Positions 4,462 through 7,236 of a DNA stretch of 7,236 bases are shown in pieces. Below the pieces are notes generated by a model. It had not been told where the DNA came from. It made no database searches and was given only the letters and a program-made list of their open reading frames with translations. Position numbers and translations under genes: made by a program. The stretch comes from Chloroflexota bacterium. GTDB taxonomy: Bacteria; Chloroflexota; Dehalococcoidia; UBA2979. Position 1 is the stretch's first letter; each line of letters begins with the position of its first letter. The DNA is taken from the NCBI GenBank assembly GCA_009843585.1, contig VYDC01000229.1, positions 1 to 7,236 on the forward strand, read 5' to 3'.

Positions 4462-5691
4462 TTGGGGTCCGCCGGGGGGGGCCCGCTGCCGCGGCAGGTC
4501 GTAGCGCCGCGGATCCGGGGCTTCATCTCGCTCACGGCGCACCCCGAGGGCTGCGCGGAGCGCGTCCGCCGCGAGGTCGACATCGTCCGGCGCGCCGGGC
4601 CGCTGCCGCCCCTGGGCAACGTCCTGGTGATCGGCTCCTCGACCGGCTACGGGCTCGCGAGCCTGCTCGCCGCGACCTTCGGCTCGAACGCCGCGACGCT
4701 CGGGGTCTGCCTCGAGCGCGCCCCCGGGGGCGACCGCCCGGGGAGCGCCGGCTGGTACAACCTCGCCGAGGCGCACCGCATCGCCGCATCCGAGGGGCGT
4801 CACCTCGAGACGATCAACGGCGACGCCTTCTCCGGCCCGGTGAAGCGCAGGGTTGTGGAGGCGCTCACCGAGCGCTTCGGACCGCTCGACCTCCTCGTCT
4901 ACTCGCTCGCGGCTCCGCGCCGCGACGACGAGGCGAGCGGCGAGACCTGGCGGACCACGCTCAAGCCCGTCGGCTCCCCGTTCCGGGGGAAGACGATCGA
5001 CCTGCGCTCGGGCGAGGTCCGCGAGGCCTCCATCGAGGCGGCGAGCCCGGAGGAGATCGAGGGGACCGTGCGCGTGATGGGCGGCGACGACTGGGCCGCC
5101 TGGGTGGACGAGCTCCAGGGCTCAGGGCTGCTCGCGCCGGGTGCGCGCACGCTGGCCTACAGCTACGTCGGGGGGGAGCTGACGCAGGCCATCTACCGCC
5201 ACGGGACCATCGGCCGCGCCAAGGAGCACCTGGAGGCGACGGCCCGCGCCCTCTCAGGACGGCTCGCAGCAGGCGGCGGCGGCGCCTGGGTCTCGCTCAA
5301 CAAGGCGGTCGTCACGCAGGCCTCGGCGGCGATCCCGGCCTTCGCGCTCTACGCCGCGATCCTCTTCCGGGTCATGAAGGAGCGCGGCACGCACGAGGGC
5401 GCGACCGAGCAGGCGGTGCGCCTCCTCCGGGATCGGCTCCCGGCGGCGCTTCAGGGCGACGTCGACGGCGAGGGCCGGATCCGCCTCGATGACCGCGAGA
5501 TGGAGCCCTCCGTGCAGGCGCGCGTCGCCGAGATCTGGGGGCGGATCGAGAGCGGGAACCTGGCGGAGCTGAGCGACTACCGGGGGTACCGCCGCGACTT
5601 CGAGCAGCTCTTCGGCTTCGGCGTCGAGGGCGTCGACTACGCCGCTGAGACGGAGATCGACCGCCCGCTTCAGGCCGCCCCGGGCGCCTAG
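4462..5691 (+). CDS. fabV: FabV-type NADH-dependent trans-2-enoyl-ACP/CoA reductase
   Basis: FabV reduces trans-2-enoyl-ACP (or enoyl-CoA in the TER branch) in the last step of each fatty acid elongation cycle, in the cytoplasm. Diagnostic features, numbered from TTG 4462: PRIRGF near the N-terminus (16-21), NAD-binding VIGSSTGYGL (56-65), Glu85 and AGWYN (96-100), INGDAFSG (118-125), VYSLAAP (146-152), MGGDDW (206-211), catalytic Tyr245-x8-Lys254 in IYRHGTIGRAK, LNKAVVTQASAAIP (279-292), and the C-terminal GYRRDFEQLFGF. The match continues to the stop, and the body is close to 397 residues as in known TER/FabV. The start is unclear: homologues begin M-x-x-x-PRIRGF, but no start codon lies there. 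TTG 4462 is the nearest in-frame option, without a good ribosome site and behind a G8 run (4474-4481). It could act for the host's own fatty acid synthesis or in short-chain acyl-CoA reduction. Confidence 0.92.
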   Translation: MGSAGGGPLPRQVVAPRIRGFISLTAHPEGCAERVRREVDIVRRAGPLPPLGNVLVIGSSTGYGLASLLAATFGSNAATLGVCLERAPGGDRPGSAGWYNLAEAHRIAASEGRHLETINGDAFSGPVKRRVVEALTERFGPLDLLVYSLAAPRRDDEASGETWRTTLKPVGSPFRGKTIDLRSGEVREASIEAASPEEIEGTVRVMGGDDWAAWVDELQGSGLLAPGARTLAYSYVGGELTQAIYRHGTIGRAKEHLEATARALSGRLAAGGGGAWVSLNKAVVTQASAAIPAFALYAAILFRVMKERGTHEGATEQAVRLLRDRLPAALQGDVDGEGRIRLDDREMEPSVQARVAEIWGRIESGNLAELSDYRGYRRDFEQLFGFGVEGVDYAAETEIDRPLQAAPGA

Positions 5692-7067
5692 TCCCCGCCT
5701 TCGCCCGGCTCCGCCTCGCCGGGACCCCCGGGATCGCCCGCCGCGAGCATCACGAGCCCGTCCGCCGCGGCGAGGCGGGCGCGCCAGCCGGCCAGCGTCG
5801 CCTCGTCGGCACCGCCCTCCGCCCCGTCGCGCCCGGCGAGGGCCGCGCTCGCGGCCCAGAAGAGCTCGTCCACCCCGAGGATCGCGTAGCCGACCGACTC
5901 GGCCGCGGCGCGCAGCGCCTCGCTCACCTGCCCCTCGCGCCGGCCGGGCTCCGTCATGCGGTGCCCGGAGACGACGACCAGGCCTCGCGCCGGGCGTGCC
6001 CGCTCCTCGAGCAGGCGGTCCGAGCGGGCGCGCAGGCGGTAGTGCGGCGCCATCCCGACCTCGCGCACCGAGGCCTCCGCCTCGAGCAGCAGCTCCCCCT
6101 CGGGCGAGGTGAGCAGCCACCCCGAGCCGTCCTCGCGCGCTGAGAAGCCGAGCAGCTCCAGGCAGCGCAGGACGGGGGGCATGAGCGCCTGCTCGCCGGC
6201 GCGCCAGAGCACCTCGCGCAGGGGGCTCAGCTCCGAGGCGGCGGAGCGCGCATCGTCGTAGGCGCCCTGCGCGCGCTCGAGCGCCGCCCGGGCCTCGTCG
6301 ACGCGCTGCTCGCGCTCGGTCAGGCCCGGCACCGGCTGGTCGTCGAGCCAGCGAGGGCGCCGGTCGTCGTCGACCCGCCCCAGCGCCTCCTGCATCGCCC
6401 GGACCATCACCTGCGCCTCCGGCATCGCCTGCTGGGAGCTTCCCTCGGTGATCGCCGGCAGCAGGACGAGCTGTCCTGCGAGCACCGGGATCTGCGCCCC
6501 GACCGGCGCCCCGCCGGCCGAGCGCGCGAAGACGCGCGCGTGCTCTGCGACGCCCGGGGCGCGGTCGTTCAGGTAGGCGCGGTAGTGGAGCCTCCGGCGT
6601 GTCTCCTCCACGACGGCGGCGAAGGGGTGGGCGTGATCGACGATCGCCGCGGTGCGGCCCTCGCCTCCCCGTACGGTCTCTGCGTCCCACCCCATCCCGG
6701 CGGGCGCGGGGAGCAGGAAGTAGCGGTCGAGCCCGCTCATCCCCGCCACCTCGGTGAGGAGCGAGGTCGGGCAGAGGTAGCAGGCGACGACGGCGCCGCG
6801 CTCCAGCGCCCGCGTCATCTCGTCGCGGCGGCGGTTCAGCAGCTCGGCGAGGCCGGAGGCCCCCCCGATGCTCTCGCCGTTCACGACCGGGACGCCGGCC
6901 GAGGTGCGGTGCTCGGCCGTGGCGAGCGCGGCCTCCCGTATCGACTGCTGCACCGCCTCGAGGTCGATGAGGATCGCCTCGTAGTCGAAGAGCGTGGGCG
7001 CGTCGAAGATCGAGCGGTTGTCGACCGCCGGGTTCGGCAGCGCATGGCCGATAGCAAGCACGCGCAT
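5688..7067 (-). CDS. protein of unknown function with Rossmann-like N-terminus, coiled coil and decayed nuclease-like C-terminal domain
   Basis: This is a 459-residue soluble protein without signal or membrane segments. The N-terminus (1-150) starts with strand MRVLAIGHAL and continues with FDYEAILIDLEAV and GAVVACYLCP, like an alpha/beta Rossmann or amidotransferase-type fold. Residues 250-285 form an Ala/Glu/Arg-rich coiled coil. Next, LREVLWRAGEQALMPPVLRC (283-302) and LELLGF (303-308) followed by ELLLEAEAS (325-333) recall the common helix-LGF-strand pattern of PD-(D/E)XK-like domains, but the usual D and E-x-K are not intact. The C-terminus (363-459) has a further alpha/beta segment (RGLVVVSGHR) and an acidic Gly-rich tail. 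I do not recognise a named family. Met at 7067 is preferred over Met 7109 because GGGAGG (7079-7074) lies 6 bases upstream. It is convergent with fabV, so co-function is not implied. Confidence 0.85.
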   Translation of the reverse strand: MRVLAIGHALPNPAVDNRSIFDAPTLFDYEAILIDLEAVQQSIREAALATAEHRTSAGVPVVNGESIGGASGLAELLNRRRDEMTRALERGAVVACYLCPTSLLTEVAGMSGLDRYFLLPAPAGMGWDAETVRGGEGRTAAIVDHAHPFAAVVEETRRRLHYRAYLNDRAPGVAEHARVFARSAGGAPVGAQIPVLAGQLVLLPAITEGSSQQAMPEAQVMVRAMQEALGRVDDDRRPRWLDDQPVPGLTEREQRVDEARAALERAQGAYDDARSAASELSPLREVLWRAGEQALMPPVLRCLELLGFSAREDGSGWLLTSPEGELLLEAEASVREVGMAPHYRLRARSDRLLEERARPARGLVVVSGHRMTEPGRREGQVSEALRAAAESVGYAILGVDELFWAASAALAGRDGAEGGADEATLAGWRARLAAADGLVMLAAGDPGGPGEAEPGEGGD

Positions 7068-7107
7068 CGCGAGCCTCCCGGGCCCCTCCCGGCCCCCGCT
7101 GCGGGAC

Positions 7108-7113
7108 ATCGTA
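7108..7113 (-). promoter_or_regulatory. possible -10 element for the unknown-function gene
   Basis: On the - strand TACGAT (7113 to 7108) matches TANNAT and lies about 40 bases before ATG 7067, giving a short leader that includes GGGAGG. No TTGACA-like -35 is visible, as is often so in actinobacteria. One hexamer is thin evidence. Confidence 0.3.
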
Positions 7114-7138
7114 TCCGCTGCCCCCCGTGAGCGCCGGG

Positions 7139-7171
7139 CCGGGGCGGCGGCCCGGGCCGGGGCCGCCCCGG
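7139..7171. repeat. 10-bp perfect inverted repeat upstream of the unknown-function gene
   Basis: CCGGGGCGGC (7139-7148) and GCCGCCCCGG (7162-7171) form a stem with a 13-base loop. Located 70-105 bases upstream of ATG 7067 on the other strand, it could be a terminator for a gene beyond the right edge or an operator. There is no T-run, and it is all G/C, so chance is possible. Confidence 0.4.
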
Positions 7172-7179
7172 GTTGACGC

Positions 7180-7228
7180 GGGGGAGGGGGGGCGCCAACG
7201 AACGGGGAAGGTGGGGGGAGGGGGGGGG
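7180..7228 (+). repeat. run of five G-tracts at the window edge
   Basis: G-tracts at 7180-7184, 7186-7192, 7204-7207, 7213-7218 and 7220-7228 fit the pattern of a G-quadruplex. The stretch has no coding signal. Such tracts at an assembled edge can also reflect a place where assembly failed. Confidence 0.4.
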
Positions 7229-7236
7229 CTAGCGGG

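Noticed and set aside
2230..4803. Very long open frame on the - strand (857 codons)
   Set aside because: It runs antisense through the permease and the His-rich gene with low-complexity text. Only the part from 4401 to about 3784 looks like a protein, and it is annotated separately.
5254..6690. Long - strand open frame of 478 codons across fabV and the next gene
   Set aside because: Arg/Gly/Ala-rich text from GC bias; it is antisense to fabV and a shifted frame of the gene at 5688-7067, which has better composition and a ribosome site.
7068..7109. Longer start at 7109 for the unknown-function gene
   Set aside because: No ribosome site precedes it, whereas ATG 7067 has GGGAGG at a 6-base spacing; the added 14 residues are Gly/Arg-rich and precede a typical first strand.

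Overview
The window is very GC-rich (about 70% or more by eye), with G/C at nearly every third codon position, GTG starts, short overlapping genes and an ABC operon in actinobacterial style. A high-GC actinobacterium, possibly of a deep class such as Thermoleophilia, is the best guess; no marker gene fixes it. There is no rRNA, tRNA, IS element or CRISPR.

Left part (1-3555, + strand): a zinc/manganese uptake module. A promoter-like region (52-104) with a perfect inverted repeat over the -10 precedes a ZnuA-type binding lipoprotein (157-1482), its ATPase (1490-2293) and its permease (2290-3138). These are tightly packed and read as one transcription unit. After about 200 bases comes a 70-residue protein (3343-3555) made of four HEC-D-x-HEHH repeats, one third histidine. 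It has its own TTGACA-type promoter, and that promoter resembles the one in front of znuA. The simplest reading is a metal-import operon plus a dedicated, co-regulated cytoplasmic metal-binding peptide. The binding protein itself carries a long His/Asp-rich insert flanked by two copies of a helical segment.

Middle (3556-4461): convergent terminator-like repeats, then a small lipoprotein gene on the - strand (start 4401) that looks leaderless. Its frame has no stop where one is expected, next to two 7-base homopolymers. It is divergent from the next gene.

Right part (4462-7236): fabV, an NADH-dependent trans-2-enoyl-ACP/CoA reductase of fatty acid synthesis, on the + strand. It converges on a - strand gene of unknown function (5688-7067) with a Rossmann-like N-terminus, a coiled coil and a decayed PD-(D/E)XK-like C-terminal domain. 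The two stop codons share one CTAG palindrome. The last 170 bases hold that gene's upstream region, a 10-bp hairpin and G-runs at the window edge.
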